Assembly: GCA_036346225.1 (NCBI GenBank) | Contig: JARFIW010000999.1 | Location: 286,001-350,000, forward strand | Origin: Platerodrilus igneus | Lineage: Eukaryota > Arthropoda > Insecta > Coleoptera > Lycidae | DNA length: 64,000 nt | Reading direction: 5' to 3' | Shown: positions 10,634 to 22,799 of the stretch, piece after piece | Layout of the letters: every line of letters starts with the position of its first letter | How positions within the stretch are numbered: the stretch's first letter is position 1 | The notes under the pieces: model-generated | The model's database searches: none | What the model was told of the DNA's origin: nothing | What the model saw: the letters and a program-made list of their open reading frames with translations, nothing else | Made by a program: the position numbers and the translations under genes

Positions 10634-11425
10634 GAAGATCCTGCGAGTCGGGGCGTGGAATGTCAGAAGTATGAAACATGCAGGCTAGAAGACCTGAAAA
10701 TTGAAATGGATAGGTTAACACTAGATATAGTATGGATCAGCGAAGTTCGTTGGCCAGAGGTGAGGGATTTTTAGAGTGGAGACTTAAGGGTAATTTATAC
10801 AGAATCAGAAGAAAAAAATTCGGGTGAGAGGATAGTTATGTGAAAAAAGATATGACGACGTGTAGAGAACTACTTACAAAGGAACGAAAGAGTACTCATG
10901 GTTAGATTAGAATCTAAACCGATAAATACAGGAATAATACAAGTATACGTGCCCACTTCTAGCTATAGTAAAGAAGAGGTAGAAACGATATACAAAGACT
11001 TCGAAGACATACTAAGATACGTAAAAAGACATGAAAATTTAATAGCTACGGGAGATTTTAATGCAGTGGTAGGTGAGGGTAGAGAAAGAACAGTAGTAGG
11101 TTTATTTAGTTTAGGCACGAGAAATGACATTGGAAATAGGCTGGTAGAATTTTTGGACAAGAACAATTTAATCATCACAAACACATTATTTGAACATCAT
11201 GCTAGAAGACGATACACGTGGAAGATGCCAGGAGATATAGGAAGATTTCAAATAGATTACATTCTTGTTAGACAACGGCTTAGAAATCAAATAGAAGACT
11301 GTAAAAGCTACCCAAAAGCAGATATAGACACAGACCACAACATTGTAATTATGAAGGCCGCTCTTGAATTTAAAAAATTTGAAAAAAAAGAAACGGTAAA
11401 AGGCACATTGACTTTGAGAAACTAA
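10634..11425 (+). pseudogene. RTE apurinic-like endonuclease domain (broken)
   Basis: The endonuclease nicks target DNA to prime reverse transcription. An ATG at about 10635 starts MKILRVGAWNVRSMKHAG, the characteristic N-terminal WNVRS motif, followed by a stop and frame change. A shifted frame contains MDRLTLDIVWISEVRWPE (the catalytic Glu region) and is then interrupted again. A clean frame from 10898 to 11425 holds GIIQVYVPTSSY, LIATGDFNAVVG (GDFNA motif), RRRYTWKMPG, QIDYILVRQR and TDHNIVIMK (the SDH-like catalytic His motif, here TDH). Similar sequences are often mis-annotated in insects as craniofacial development protein 2-like. The preserved motifs indicate fairly recent decay. Confidence 0.88.
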
Positions 11426-11737
11426 AAATAAAGATATCCACGATAGATTTGAAAAAAGTTAAATGAACCGCTGAAAGATATCGGGAAAATTTCTGATACT
11501 AAGGAAGTAGAAACAGAATGGAATAACATGAAATTCAGCTTAGACATGGCGGCCAGACATATTCTGGGGTATACACAGAAGAAAATAAAAAATCATCGAT
11601 AACAAAGGATATCCTGAATTTAAAAGAAGAAAGACAAAAAATACAAAAATAAATCAGACGAAACAGAAAAACAGAAATACAAAGCCATAAAATGGGAAAT
11701 TATTCGCAAATGCAAGAAAGCTAAAAAACAATGGATT
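11426..11737 (+). pseudogene. RTE linker between endonuclease and RT (degenerate)
   Basis: Fragmented translation rich in Lys and Glu (for example ILNLKEERQKIQK) expected of the linker, ending where the family F element interrupts. The target copy GATT is at 11734-11737. Confidence 0.6.
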
Positions 11738-13587
11738 TGTAACGGGCATTTTTGTAGTTTAACATTTTTCGCTTCCTTTCTGTTAACGTACTTAAAAATA
11801 CATCGTTTCTTTGAGATCGCTGTTTGTATAAAGTAAATACTTTCGAATAGTTTTCATATTGTATGCAATTTAACTCGCGTGTATTAATTAAAGATAGATA
11901 AATTGAAGCTTGATTCCCATTAATAAATAAATTCCAACTTATCGGAAACGATAAACAGCCTGTAATTAATTATTAGATACGATTGTTACATTCACGTTTT
12001 AGATGTTCCTTATGTTATTACCGAGGTAGATAATAGTCGATAAGCGGTTGTAATAGCGAGCAGTTTGTAGTTTCGTGCTTGGTTTCTATGTAGAGATTAC
12101 GTTCAAAATACTGTTTCCTTGTGGCTTTATTAATTGTGTTTGGAGTTGTCGTTTGTTCTTCGTTCCTGTATATTACGTTAAAGGTGCTGTTCCTTGTTGC
12201 TTTGAAAATAGTGCGAATTGATGCGGAATCAATTTCGAATCGTGCATGAACAATTACGACACGCTTTTGGTTGTTTTTCTTGGGAAATAAGTGTAGTTCT
12301 AATGCCATTTGAAGTAGTATGCTTTATAGGCGAACGTGTTTACTCGACCCGCACGTGTGAAAGTCATTGACTGACGGTTTTACTTAGTGATACGCGTACT
12401 TTACTAATTTGTGGTTTTAGTTGTTTGTCTTGTCAAATAGGAGTCGTAGAACTTGCTAAACTGACCGATTCTTTCTTTAGGATTAATGTGTGTGCGATCT
12501 AGTCTAGTGTCCCTGTGTTTTATCAGATTAGTGCATACTTTGGCTTATTTAAATACAGTGGATACTGTAGTTTCTGCATTTTTCTAACAACAAAGAATCT
12601 AAAATAGATCTTTGCTTGTGCAAGTTTTCTTGTTTGCGAAATATAACAGATTACCGGCTTACAAAGGTATTGTTTGAAGTTTCTCACTGCTTATTGGGAT
12701 GTTTATGAAAATAATATACATCTGGTCCCAGTTGAAATTAAACTAGTGCTACAGAATATTTCGAAATTATTGTCTTAGGAAATAAAATTTATCAAGGCTA
12801 CATAGGTCCGTCGCGTGATAATGTCTGTGGCTAACACCAGTGAAATACGTAGGTGTGATTAGTGTAACGTGTGATAAGTTTCATCAACACCCTCACAGTC
12901 AAGGGTGAAGTGCTTCGTTAGTGCAGGACATCGTTGAATCCCACACTTCAGTTGCAAGGAGGCGTTGCGGAAGGACTTTTTGTAAGTTGAACTATTTCTT
13001 ACTTGTTATTGCTTTAAATATCTATCCGTTTGTTTTGCCATATCTTCGTCGTTCTGATATCTTTTACAAAAGACTTGCCTGCGATTAAAAAAAAAAGAAA
13101 GAAAAAAAAATTAATACTGCTGAATTCCTCATATCAATTGTGTCTTACCTATTTATCTTTTGTTAACATTTTATCTGATTTATGTTTAATTGGTGTGTGA
13201 GGAAACGTTTCTGCTACTCCCTAATATTACCTCACTTTGTACTAAAGATTTGTTATATTGCTTTTAACGTTGTTATATTATATAGATTATTTCAACAGTT
13301 TTTTTTTTATTCTACAAAGTACTGAACAATTTATACTTGATCCGTATGCTATGCTTTTTCTTTGTTTCAGGTTTGCAGGACTAATTTGTTTTTCTTTCAT
13401 GTTTACTATTCTAATTTTTCTATTGCAGGTACTGTTACTAACTCCTTACCGCCGCATACATCATAGGTCAGTCTGCTTTCTACAACCCCCCCTACTCTAC
13501 GATTGAGCCGGGTCATTTTTTTGTCTTTCTTTGTGTTACGTAGCATAAATTTGGCCCCAACGTGCCTACCACGAAAAAAACGTAACA
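11738..13587 (+). mobile_element. Family F LTR-like element, copy 2
   Basis: An 1850-bp unit from TGTAACGGGCATTTTT to CGTAACA, flanked by GATT at 11734-11737 and 13588-13591. It interrupts the RTE linker region, so it arrived after the RTE. Closely similar to 6989-8679, especially over 12810-13587. The internal repeat (GTTTCGTGCTT, CTGTTTCCTTG) differs in length between copies. The right-end box reads TTTGGCCCCAACGTGCC. No coding capacity. Confidence 0.7.
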
Positions 13588-13591
13588 GATT

Positions 13592-14815
13592 GATGAAAAG
13601 TGCAAAGAGGTACAAACTAAGATGGAATTAGGAAAGACAGACGAAGCATACTAACTAATTAGAATGAATTTTAGAGATATAAAATCGTATAGCAAAAAGG
13701 GACGCGAAAGGAAACGTCATTATAGAAAATCTAGAGAAAGTGGTTAGACGGCAAAATATATAGGGAATTTATATACAAGAGAGGAACTAACAGCATTACA
13801 ACAGGAATCAGAGATTGACAATGATGACTTGAGAAATCCTATACTGCAAGATGAGTTTAAATTAGCATTAAAGGGTCTGAAAAATGGTAAGGCGACAGGT
13901 ACAGATGAGGTGCAAGCCGCCGGACAAACAGTAATAGAAAGTATCTTCCAACTTGTAAGCTATATGTATGAGACAGGCGAGCTACCCAAAGATTTCAAAT
14001 GTAACATCATAGTAACTATACCAAAAAAAAAGGCGCGAATAGATGTGAAAATTTTCAAACAACAACTTTCACAGCACATGTTTCAAACATGTTTCAAAGA
14101 CCAATGGAAAAACGAGCTGAAGAAATACTAGAAGAAGATCAATTTGGGTTTAGGCGAAACAGGGGAACACGAGAGGCTATTTTAGCTCTAAGGGTGATAA
14201 TGGAGCAAACAATAGAAAAGGAGGAAAGAGTGTATATAGGGTTTGTAGATTTGAAAAAAGCATTCGGCAAACTAAAATGGAAAAAATGTTTGAAAAACTC
14301 AAAAAGATTGGAATGAGTTATAGAGTTAGACGGACGGTACATAGCTTATACAAAGAGCAAACAGCGGTAATAGAATTAGAGCAGGAAAATAGAGAAGTAA
14401 ATATTAGAAAAGGGGTGAGACAGGGATGTGCCTTATTGCCATTAATTTTTTACTTGTAGATTAAGGAGGCAATAAATACTGTCAAATTCAAGAAGACATT
14501 TGGAATTATTATGCAGAGACAAAAGATTGATATGCTTAGATTTGCAGATGATATAGCGGTATTAGCGTCTAACAAAGAAGAGTTATAAGCTGCTCTTAAT
14601 AAAATGGAAACAGTTCTGACAGAGAAATACCGTATGAAAATTAACAATAACAAAACTAAAGTTCTAGTATGCAAAGGAAGGGAAAACAAATCAAAAACAA
14701 GAATACCAATAGGTAAGAAGAACTTACAAAAGGTTAAGGATTTCTGCTACCCAGGAAGCCAAATAATGCAAGATGGAAAAAGCACAAAAGATATAAAACA
14801 GATAGCATAAAGTTG
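13592..14815 (+). pseudogene. RTE reverse transcriptase domain (broken)
   Basis: The RT copies element RNA at the nicked target. After a degenerate start (KSRES...YTREELTALQQ), the frame at 13829-14131 gives LKGLKNGKATGTDEV (RT motif 1) and LPKDFKCNIIVTIPKK. After a frame change, EDQFGFRRNRGTREAI and VYIGFVDLKKAFGKL carry the FVDLKKAF catalytic motif A. Another frame has VRQGCALLPLIFYL (motif B, normally QGC-SP-FN). At about 14535 DMLRFADDIAVLASN carries the catalytic FADD. Several frame changes and a TAG after FYL separate the pieces. The active-site residues are intact, but the reading frame is not. Confidence 0.9.
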
Positions 14816-15237
14816 TGCTACATTTAACAAGAAAAAGCAACAATTGTGTTCAAAGACAACAAACATGGAAAAAAGGAAAAGATTACTTAAGGCATTTGTG
14901 TGAAACACAGCACTGTACGGCTGTGAAGCCTGAACAGTAGGAGAAGCGGACAAAAAAAAAAGGTAAAGGCCTTGAAATGTAGTACTACAAACGTATGATG
15001 AAAATATCACGGAACGACAACGTTAAGAACAAAGAGGTACTAGAAATGATACGGGGAAAAAGGAATATGTGGAAAACAGTAAAAAATAGGGGAGATATGA
15101 TGATAGGCCACATACTACGGCATGAGGGAATAGTGCGGAATATATTAGAAGCAGAGATAGGAAAAAAGAGAAGTAGAGGTAGACCTAGGTTAGACTATTG
15201 CACACAGATAGTGAAAAATGTAGAATGTAGGATGTAG
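14816..15237 (+). pseudogene. RTE C-terminal region
   Basis: A degenerate CEA-TVGEADK-like stretch at about 14920-14960, then a frame at 14995-15237 with MMKISRNDNVKNKEVLEMI, MIGHILRHEGIVRNILEAEIG and KKRSRGRPRLDYCTQIV. These are the conserved C-terminal signatures of RTE-type pol proteins (GHILRH...RGRPR). The same region is present in the fragments at 62.7 and 16.2 kb. Confidence 0.85.
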
Positions 15238-15793
15238 GAATTTCAGAATAATGTGTAGACTAACTCAGAATAGAAATCAATGGAGGTACTCATCCAACCA
15301 GTCCCAAAATGGAAAAACTAATGATAAAAAAAATAAATGTACTTAAACACGATGATTATTATAAACAACTACAGGTATTGGTCTTGCGATATTCTCAACT
15401 AATGTTAAATGTACAAAAGTATTTACTGGAAGTAGTGTTGGGAGATCCTTGGCAGCCACAGGCTGCTTAACCCCCTTCACATACCACTGAATATCGGTGA
15501 AATAGGGCATATAATTAGAAAACAATATAAGTCGAACAGCTGTATATAGACTGTTGTAGGAATTTCAGTGAACTATATAGGCTAGCTCAGAACTTAAATA
15601 ATTGGACGTACGCGTCCAACTAGTTTCAAGACGGAAAATTTAGTGACGAAAAAATAAGTGCACTTAAATCTGATGATTATTATAAACAACTGCTGGTTTT
15701 GGTTGTAAAATATTTTCATTGAAAAGACTATCAATTCGACAAGTGCTGGGGGAACTTGGCAGCAAAAGGCTGCCTTTCCCCCCATCACATACC
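15238..15793. repeat. RTE 3'-end tandem modules
   Basis: Two modules about 320 bp apart. Each has an RTE 3' end (AATTTCAG.GAA...TGTAGRCTARCTCAGAA, then CCAA(C)NAGT) followed by a segment GATGATTATTATAAACAACT, CTTGGCAGCCACAGGCTGCTTAACCCCC, and AAATAGGGCATATAA. The second module is interrupted by a SINE at 15794. The same chain recurs at 63.0-63.8 kb. Confidence 0.75.
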
Positions 15794-16091
15794 TGCATGT
15801 GATTTTTCCAATGCTCCCCCGAAGGTACTACATTGGCCAGGAAGCGAGTTTTTTCATTTAAAAAATTTTGAATTTTGCCGAACCCTTGCTGTTCCAAGCA
15901 AGGGATTTTTAATGTGCGTGACAAAACTTACACATAGGACCTCCATTTTACCTCTCATCCGAACGAAGGCGTATTTTTGTGAAAAATGCTCGCCTAACAT
16001 TTTTCAAGCAGACCGTGTCGGGATTCGAACCTGAGAGCTTGTGGCATAGTAGTCACACGCATACCCACTACGCTACAGAGCCGCCTCCTCT
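15794..16091 (-). mobile_element. tRNA-derived SINE, copy 2
   Basis: Flanked by a 9-bp direct repeat TCACATACC (15785-15793 and 16092-16100). On the minus strand the head reads GGCGGCTCTGTAGCGTAGTG with box-A-like TAGCGTAGTGGGTA and a perfect box B GGTTCGAATCC, the best-preserved Pol III promoter of the three copies. The body hairpin lies at 15884-15903 with stem CCTTGCT/AGCAAGG. It interrupts an RTE 3' module. Confidence 0.85.
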
Positions 16092-16665
16092 TCACATACC
16101 ACTGAATATCAGGAAAATAGGGTATATAACTGTAAACCAATAGAAAGTGACCGAACTGCATCAAACAAGAAAAAAAGCTGCTATGTTCAAAAACAACAAA
16201 CATAGAAACAAGAAGAAAATTGTTCAAAACATATTTGTGGTGCACAGCACAGTACGTCTATAAAATAGGGGCTGTAGGAAAAGCAGAGAAAAGATATAGA
16301 AGTCTTCTGGAATGTTGTGCTTCAGATGTATGAGAATGGTAGCTTGGAAAGAGAAAGATAATAACAAATAAGTTATAGAAATAGTAGAGGAATAAAGATA
16401 TGTGTAAAGAAAAAAATAGGAAATATAGAGGGGTAGGATACGTTCTAAGGCATTTTTTGGGAATAGTACGGGATATGTTACAAACAGAGCTAACAAAAAA
16501 CATGTAGAAGTAGACCTAGATCAGACTTTCGCATGAAGATAGTGATAGATGCAGACTATGCAAATATCAGGGAAATGTGAAGATTAGTTCAGAATAGGAA
16601 AGAATGAGGGTAAGTGTCTAACCCAGTTCCAGGGCTGAAGACCTAATGATGATGATGAGATCTAA
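16092..16665 (+). mobile_element. RTE 3' fragment, degenerate
   Basis: Continues the interrupted module (CACTGAATATCAGGAAAATAGG...GACCGAACTGCATC), then joins an RTE C-terminal coding remnant (AACAAGAAAAAAAGCTGC, then ACAGCACAGTACGTCTATAA), ending TTCAGAATAGGAAAG and CCCAGTTCCAGGGCTGAAGA with a GATGATGATGAG tail. Frames are destroyed. The junction after ACTGCATC is also present at 63.85 kb. Confidence 0.7.
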
Positions 16666-17059
16666 ATGTTAAACTTAAAACCCCAACTCTTTAAATAAAC
16701 TAATATATGTTAAATCTCGTCTTATTCCAAAGCTTTTTTCTTGATCTTCTTTGGAAATTAAACAATTCATAGTTGTTAAAATCTCTTTATTTACGTTTCG
16801 ATCCATGACCTAGGATCGTTGTCAAAATAATAAAAATTTCAAGCTTGACATTTATGACATAAATTGAAGGTGACTTTGATTTATTAATGTTTGATATATT
16901 TGGCTTGAATACATTAGGTGAAAACTTTAAAGTTTAGAAGAATGAATGCCTTTAATTTGTGCTGCGTCCTGGGAGCGACTTTCATTTTATTATATTTCAA
17001 ACCCTCAACTGCTGCCAGGTTGCATCTCCTTTACAATAATTAATTCCTTTTCATTTACA
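16666..17059. other. Possible Penelope-like terminus with hammerhead-like stem-loop
   Basis: On the minus strand, TTTTGACAA is followed by a perfect 6-bp stem CGATCC/GGATCG (16799-16804 with 16813-16818) and GAAACGTAAA. This resembles the core order of hammerhead motifs in Penelope-like elements (CUGANGA, stem II, GAAA), but two core positions differ, so cleavage is unlikely. Nothing else was recognised around it. Confidence 0.35.
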
Positions 17060-17340
17060 TTTTCTCTCGCGTTTGCCTGATTATCGTAGGTACTAGAATT
17101 CCTATCTCTAATTTTAATTTCATTCAGACTAAAAAACTTAGTTACCCATTTGAGCAACACTTGACGATACATCACTACTAATATTTTTTAAATTACTATT
17201 TGCATCCTTAATTGATAAATCAAACTTTTGGACCAACTCACTATTATTAGATAGTATTAATGTAATATTATTTAACAACGCTTTCTAATAAATGCTTTAT
17301 TGAATTCTTCTTTGGTGGCATCTCCCGAACTTTAATTCAA
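17060..17340 (-). pseudogene. Unrecognised short coding remnant, possibly gag-like
   Basis: A minus-strand ATG near 17320 starts MPPKKNSIKHLLESVVK, then a stop. A neighbouring frame reads ILSNNSELVQKFDLSIKDAN and SNLKNISSDVSSSVAQMGN, hydrophilic and probably helical, like the N-terminus of some retroelement gag proteins. It lies left of a TAL-B unit whose inferred transcription runs toward it, so it could be internal sequence of that element. No diagnostic motif; assignment is weak. Confidence 0.25.
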
Positions 17341-17685
17341 ATTACAATATTTACTACAGTCTTAAACTATCAACAGACTACCGTGTAACTTAAACCTTTA
17401 TTTACATCCATTATTCATTTAAATTATTAGCGTTCGTATAACGTACACCCAAACTAGATAGTACCAACCAACGTATCGAAGAAAGGTTCATGCGACTGAA
17501 CACTTTTTAAGCAAATACAATTCTAACCGCACAATTTATTATTGATGCAGGTATTTTCTGTAATGACATATACCGGTCAAAAATAGGTCTGGTTTATCGT
17601 GTTGTTCATGCAGTTTGTACACTATCGCCAGCTGCTGTATTCAAACCCAACCGTTCTAAGGACAACCAGAAACTGCAATGTATAT

Positions 17686-19772
17686 TGCTACGATATCGCC
17701 ACCTGCCTGGTGTATGTAACGCTCACTTGCCTGCTGTTCGCCACTTCTCTGTACCCTTTAATAATCTGAAATAATTTTAAATTAATACAATTAAATTTTC
17801 TGCCCCGACTAGCTCAGTGATACACCGCACAGAGTGAACGATGATATGATAACAAAGAATATTTACCCACTCCCTTCTAACACTTCATATACCTGAGTAA
17901 GACAAGTGAAATTTACCATAATCTGTATAATAAACAGAAAAAAATATACAATTTACAACTCTACGTCATCTGTAATATCATTTGCTATTTACAAAACTTT
18001 TGAATCAAAATTAAAATAGATATTCCGATTAAATTTGTTCATTACCAAATTATAACCTTTTTAGGTAATTAAAGCCAGCAAAATTTTTATATCTTTACTT
18101 TGAATGTTTCGTTGAACGTTCAAAAAACTATTCCCTTTTTAAAACGTACTTTTACTAACCAAAGTTTTGTTGACTCTACACAAATTATCGAAACTACATG
18201 TAAAAATATTCAAAATATGATATATACTATAAACTCTAAAATAAATTCTAACCTGGTATTCCTTCTATTGGTTCCCACGGGAGCGTCCTGATCCAAATCG
18301 GTTGCTAGTTTTGTGTTTTCTAAGTCGTTGGCCCTCAGCTTCGCATGTACCACCAATAGTACGAACTGTTTTCCAGCAACTGGTAGTCGTTTGCACAATG
18401 CTTTTAAGTACGAACATTGTACTTCGAGTATTATTTAATTTATTGCGTAGAGTTTTATCCCAGTAATTTGGCTACTTAGTGATTAACTTCGCGATTTAGT
18501 TGATTATTTAGTTTAACATCGTTCTTTATTTCTTTGTTTAGTTAGTTCCTTAGTTAGTTCCATAGTAGTGTTTCTTATTTAATTTCTTAGTGCTTTAGGT
18601 TAATAACTACTAAAGATTATGTTTACATTAATTAAATTTAAACTTACGTTTTTATATTAACGGCAGAGTTGTATTCTTACGTATTTCAACGCGCACTTCT
18701 ACTGTATACTTCACTTGAATTCTTTAATTTCAATTAATTTTATTTTATGCCACTTCTAATTTCGTTCAATTTCAGTTTAGTGTAATAAATTTATTTTGAC
18801 TGTCACAGTCGCGCGTCGTTTTGTGGAGTGAACGCATCTTATCAGTTTAGGTTCATTATATAGACAAACTTGTCCCTGCTTTTTATCTTTACCTACTGGG
18901 TTTTACTCCGCGTAGTATGTTTATTCATATGCTCTAATTTGCACGTAAACCAAAACTTTGTATTGGAATTCGTTTACAAGTGTTATTATGTATGCTTGAA
19001 ACGTCACGTAGTCTTATTTTTGTAAAAGGACTTATTATATATTACTTTTGATTCTGCACGTATAACAGAACTATAACTCCATATTTGGTTTACGTATCTT
19101 GGGTTTTATTAGAATGTGGCAATTTTTACATTTCTTATGTCACGTACGCCTTTGCTTCAATATCTATTCCTTATTGTGTCATTAAATATGTTTGTTTTTT
19201 AAGGATCTGTTTATTACAAACCAGTACAAATCATATGCGTTTTATTAGCTTCCATTTCTCACGCAAATGCATTGAGTTTAAAAAAGATTTCATTTCCCGC
19301 TTGTTTTACTTTAAATATACCTAATTTGTATTTATTTTGAGTTTATGAATGTTTTAAGTGTTTTAAAATGGATTGGGTTGCGCCCGGAATTATTTTATTT
19401 ACTAAATGTGGTTAAGTTATTACAGAATGAAATTCCTTTTATTGACTGTAGTTTAGTATTGATTTTATACAATGTGATTTGAATTTGCTTTGGCACTTGA
19501 GAATGTTCTAAATGTTTAAATCGGATTGAGTGGCTTCCAAAATTATTTATTTTGAAGAATGTTTTTAAGTTATTGCAAAATGAGCTTTCTTTCATCAACT
19601 GTGGCGAATTATGGATTCTATGCAGGGTGATTTGTATTTGCTTTATGCATAATCAACGAATTATGTATTTTTATGATTTAAATGTTTAGTTTTCCTGATT
19701 TTTATGATGTCCACATAAAGTATACTTCTCCTGTGAGCTTATATACCCTTAAATAACCCTATTATCATAGCA
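17686..19772 (-). mobile_element. TAL-B LTR-like unit B2
   Basis: Runs TGCTACGATATCGCC to TTATCATAGCA, 2087 bp, with ATAT on both sides (short TA tracts rather than a long array). Landmarks: GACTAGCTCAGTG at about 17807, AAAGCCAGCAAAAT at about 18071, and GAACGTTC at about 18114. Closely related to the unit at 35078-36825. No coding capacity. Confidence 0.65.
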
Positions 19773-20921
19773 ATATATATAACTCTGCGCTTTGCGGCAT
19801 GCATTCCACAATGCATGGTTAATGACATTAGAATCAGCACACCTAACCTTAATAATTATTGCATTTAATAGTACTAGATCTTCACAACATGTAACACAAT
19901 TGCAGAATCTTAAGAATTTCAGGTAAAGTAAATATACCAATATTTTGGTTGTTAATATCTCTACAATAGGCTACGTATGTGCAAGCTATCCAAGTATTAC
20001 TGGACCGAAACTTGTAATGTTTACAAGAAGAGTCTATTGTGGTTAAACTTAATCGACCAGATATGTATAAATTTTTATGAAGCACAAAAATTATTCTTTT
20101 GTAAATTTTTTGACGGATCAAATTAGGATAAAATAACTGCTCATCGCGATTATTCTACAGTCAATTTTGACCACCAACCTGGCAAAAATGCTAAATTGTT
20201 CTAATTTTGTTATTTTTTTTGCGTCAACTAGATTTTAAAAATATCGTAATCTGTTAGGTCATGCCTAATGTAGATAAATAATCTGTAAAACCAATAAAAT
20301 AATAAGAACCTACAATTCTTTGATAAAAGATATTGCGTTCTATTTCAACACATTTGCAATGGTAATAATTTGATTGACAATTTTGGATTTCCTATTACTG
20401 TCAAACGGTTCAATGGATCAAACTACGTATAAAATATTACAGGAAAATAACGCCAGGGATGAAATATTTAATATTCCGAGGTAATCAATAATCAGTAATT
20501 GCTGTTTTCAACAATCGCAGAATTGATGAAGCACCAGGGGAGCTTTGCGCGTTTGAAGCGTTAACTCAATGTAATTTATCCTTTATTTGTCCTTAACGTA
20601 GTTAGTGCCCTTTCCATTTTAACTCAATAACCTTTTATTGGAGTATAACATACCAGTAGGGACTTGTATAAAGTGAACATGACATTCCTCTAATTGAAAA
20701 AGTGGAGTTATTTAATCAATAGCTGAAAAAATTATAGAAATCTTTTGAATGTAAAATGTTTGGGAGGTAGTATTTGTTAATTTATATTTCTGTAAGGGGT
20801 TTACACCCTTTAGACAGAATAGCACAGAAATAGTTATAAGAAGTACCAGATGTTTCCAGCAGTCACTAATTACAGCGAACGTCATAGAATGATCCACGGT
20901 GCCAATTTAACTAGGAAACCA

Positions 20922-20933
<12 letters not shown>
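19773..20933. other. Unassigned, no gene seen
   Basis: Ordinary AT-rich sequence without frames above 80 codons that resemble a protein, and without recognised repeats. Confidence 0.5.

Positions 20934-20965
<32 letters not shown>
20934..20965. repeat. (TA)n linker 2
   Basis: TA tract immediately before the TAL-B unit at 20966. Confidence 0.95.
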
Positions 20966-20967
<2 letters not shown>

Positions 20968-22799
20968 ACATGATAACGCTGCACGCCGATGTAATAAACG
21001 TCCAGTTTCCTGCAGTCCGCCACTGCTCTGTCTTTTAACATCCTAATTTTAATTATCCCTCGGCTAGCTCAGCCTAATTCACACAAAGTGCACAACGCTA
21101 CGATAATAAATAATTTTACCCCTTTTTTTATCTAATACTTTTCTTATTTTTAATGAGAAAAACGAAATCGACTAATGTTCTTATAATGAGAAAGAAAATA
21201 TTATATACACTTCACAGCTTAATATGTTGTACTATATGATAAAATCAATCTTTGAATCAAATAATCATAATATTTAAATTGTTTTTCCCCAAAAATTATA
21301 GCTCCTTTTCCTTAAGTTAAAGCCAGCAAAAATGAAACTATACCTTACTAAAAAAATTTCTGAACGTTCAAAACCTTTTCCCCTTTCTACGTAAATTTTT
21401 ACGTTGAAAAAGATTTTTGTTAACTCTTTACAAAATATTCAGGTATGATAATATATAGTCAATGATCAAAATAAAAGAAAATAATGCTTTATCCTACATA
21501 GCTCTGACCTGTAGTTCTGGTGTGTCTTTCTTTGTTCTCCCTGGATCTGCTACTGCGTGCAATAGATCAGCATCCCTTGGTTACTTTTAATTGAGTTGCT
21601 TCATTCCCTCCTTAAAACAATGCTCTGTTTTGTGCTCCCTCAAGTGAATTTAAACCAATAGTTTTATTCAGACTTCTTCCCAATATCATCAACTTTATCG
21701 GTTCCAAATTTTACCCCGTTTAATCAATAATTTAGTATGTTCTTTGAGTTACTTGGATTTACCCTTTGCTTTCTTAGGTTTTCTTAGAGTCACTTAAAGC
21801 CCTACATTACAAATATTTAAAATTAATTAATTAATAGATTTCTACTCACGTTTTCAGCAAACGGCAAACTTGTATTATATATTTTTCACTAACTTTAACT
21901 TTGAAATTTTTAACAACGCATTCACAAATATTTGCTTAATCAATTTCACTCGTTGCGTAAGTTTTTGACTATGAACGACGTGAACTATTCTCAATTTAAA
22001 TGAATACTCTCTGCTTATCAAATTCGCTTGTTATATAAGGACCAGCCCATCTAAAATTCATTGGTTATCGGTACTGTTTGTTCAAAGTTTACGACCAGTC
22101 ATAGGATGTTTTGAATATTGTTGGGCTTTTACAGGCATACGTCTTATAATCGTTCGGCGAAACGATTTCTTGGTCACGTAGACTACTAGGATTTCTATTA
22201 TGTATTGATCTTTAAACGTTTGTTTTGATGTTATTACAGGAAATTTTAATTCGTCTTGGCATATAATTATAACTTATGGGTTTGTTTGTCCAGATAATAC
22301 TTTGGATATTGTATAAAATTCATGCAGAAGATTACGTAGGAGAAATGACGTAAATTAACATATTTTGGTTATTACCTTCTGCGTTTGCAAAACTTATTTC
22401 TTTCAAAAGGTGCGTTTATTATCAGAACACTTTACTATCTTCTTTCATTATCGTATATTTAATTTTAATAGACATCGCGTCATGATTCTCTAGCCTGTAC
22501 CGTATTTCATTTGTATCTATTTACAATTTATGAATGCTTTTTGGTTGAAAACGATTTTGATTGCGTGTATAGTTATTTCTCTTTCTAAATGTGTTTTTAT
22601 TGTTGAAGGGCATGCTTTCCAGTATTAATTAAACTCATTTGTGATCCTTATACAGAGTGTTAAATGTTTGCTCTTTGCATAATATGCGAATTACGTATTT
22701 TTCATGATAAATAAATGTAGTTTTCTAACTTCTAGTACTATTTACATGTGTTGTGTGACCATTATGGTTCAATCTACCTCTAAATAACCCTCTTATCAT

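Larger units (their letters stand above)
10040..15330 (+). mobile_element. RTE-type non-LTR retrotransposon, split by a family F element
   Basis: Removing the 1850-bp family F insert and its duplicated GATT leaves about 3.4 kb, close to the usual RTE length. Order: a 5' leader (CTAGATGGTG..., GGTTGGTAGAGCCTC) shared with truncated copies near 56.0 and 62.5 kb; an AP-type endonuclease; reverse transcriptase; the short C-terminal region; then a 3' end CCAACCAGTCCCAAAATGG and an A-rich GATAAAAAAAATAAA terminus. All protein parts carry stops or frameshifts. The left boundary is estimated from shared leader sequence only. Confidence 0.85.

Noticed and set aside
12018..12308. 96-codon minus-strand frame
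   Set aside because: Lies within the family F element in a region that differs in length from the other copy; no motif.
16010..16085. A functional tRNA gene on the minus strand
   Set aside because: Box A and box B are good, but the acceptor stem does not pair and the sequence continues into the SINE body within a 9-bp target duplication.
17600..17660. Primer-binding site after TAL-B unit B2
   Set aside because: CTGGCGATAGTG lies about 50 bp from the LTR edge rather than a few bases, and B2 has ATAT on both sides like a solo LTR; kept only as a weak possibility.
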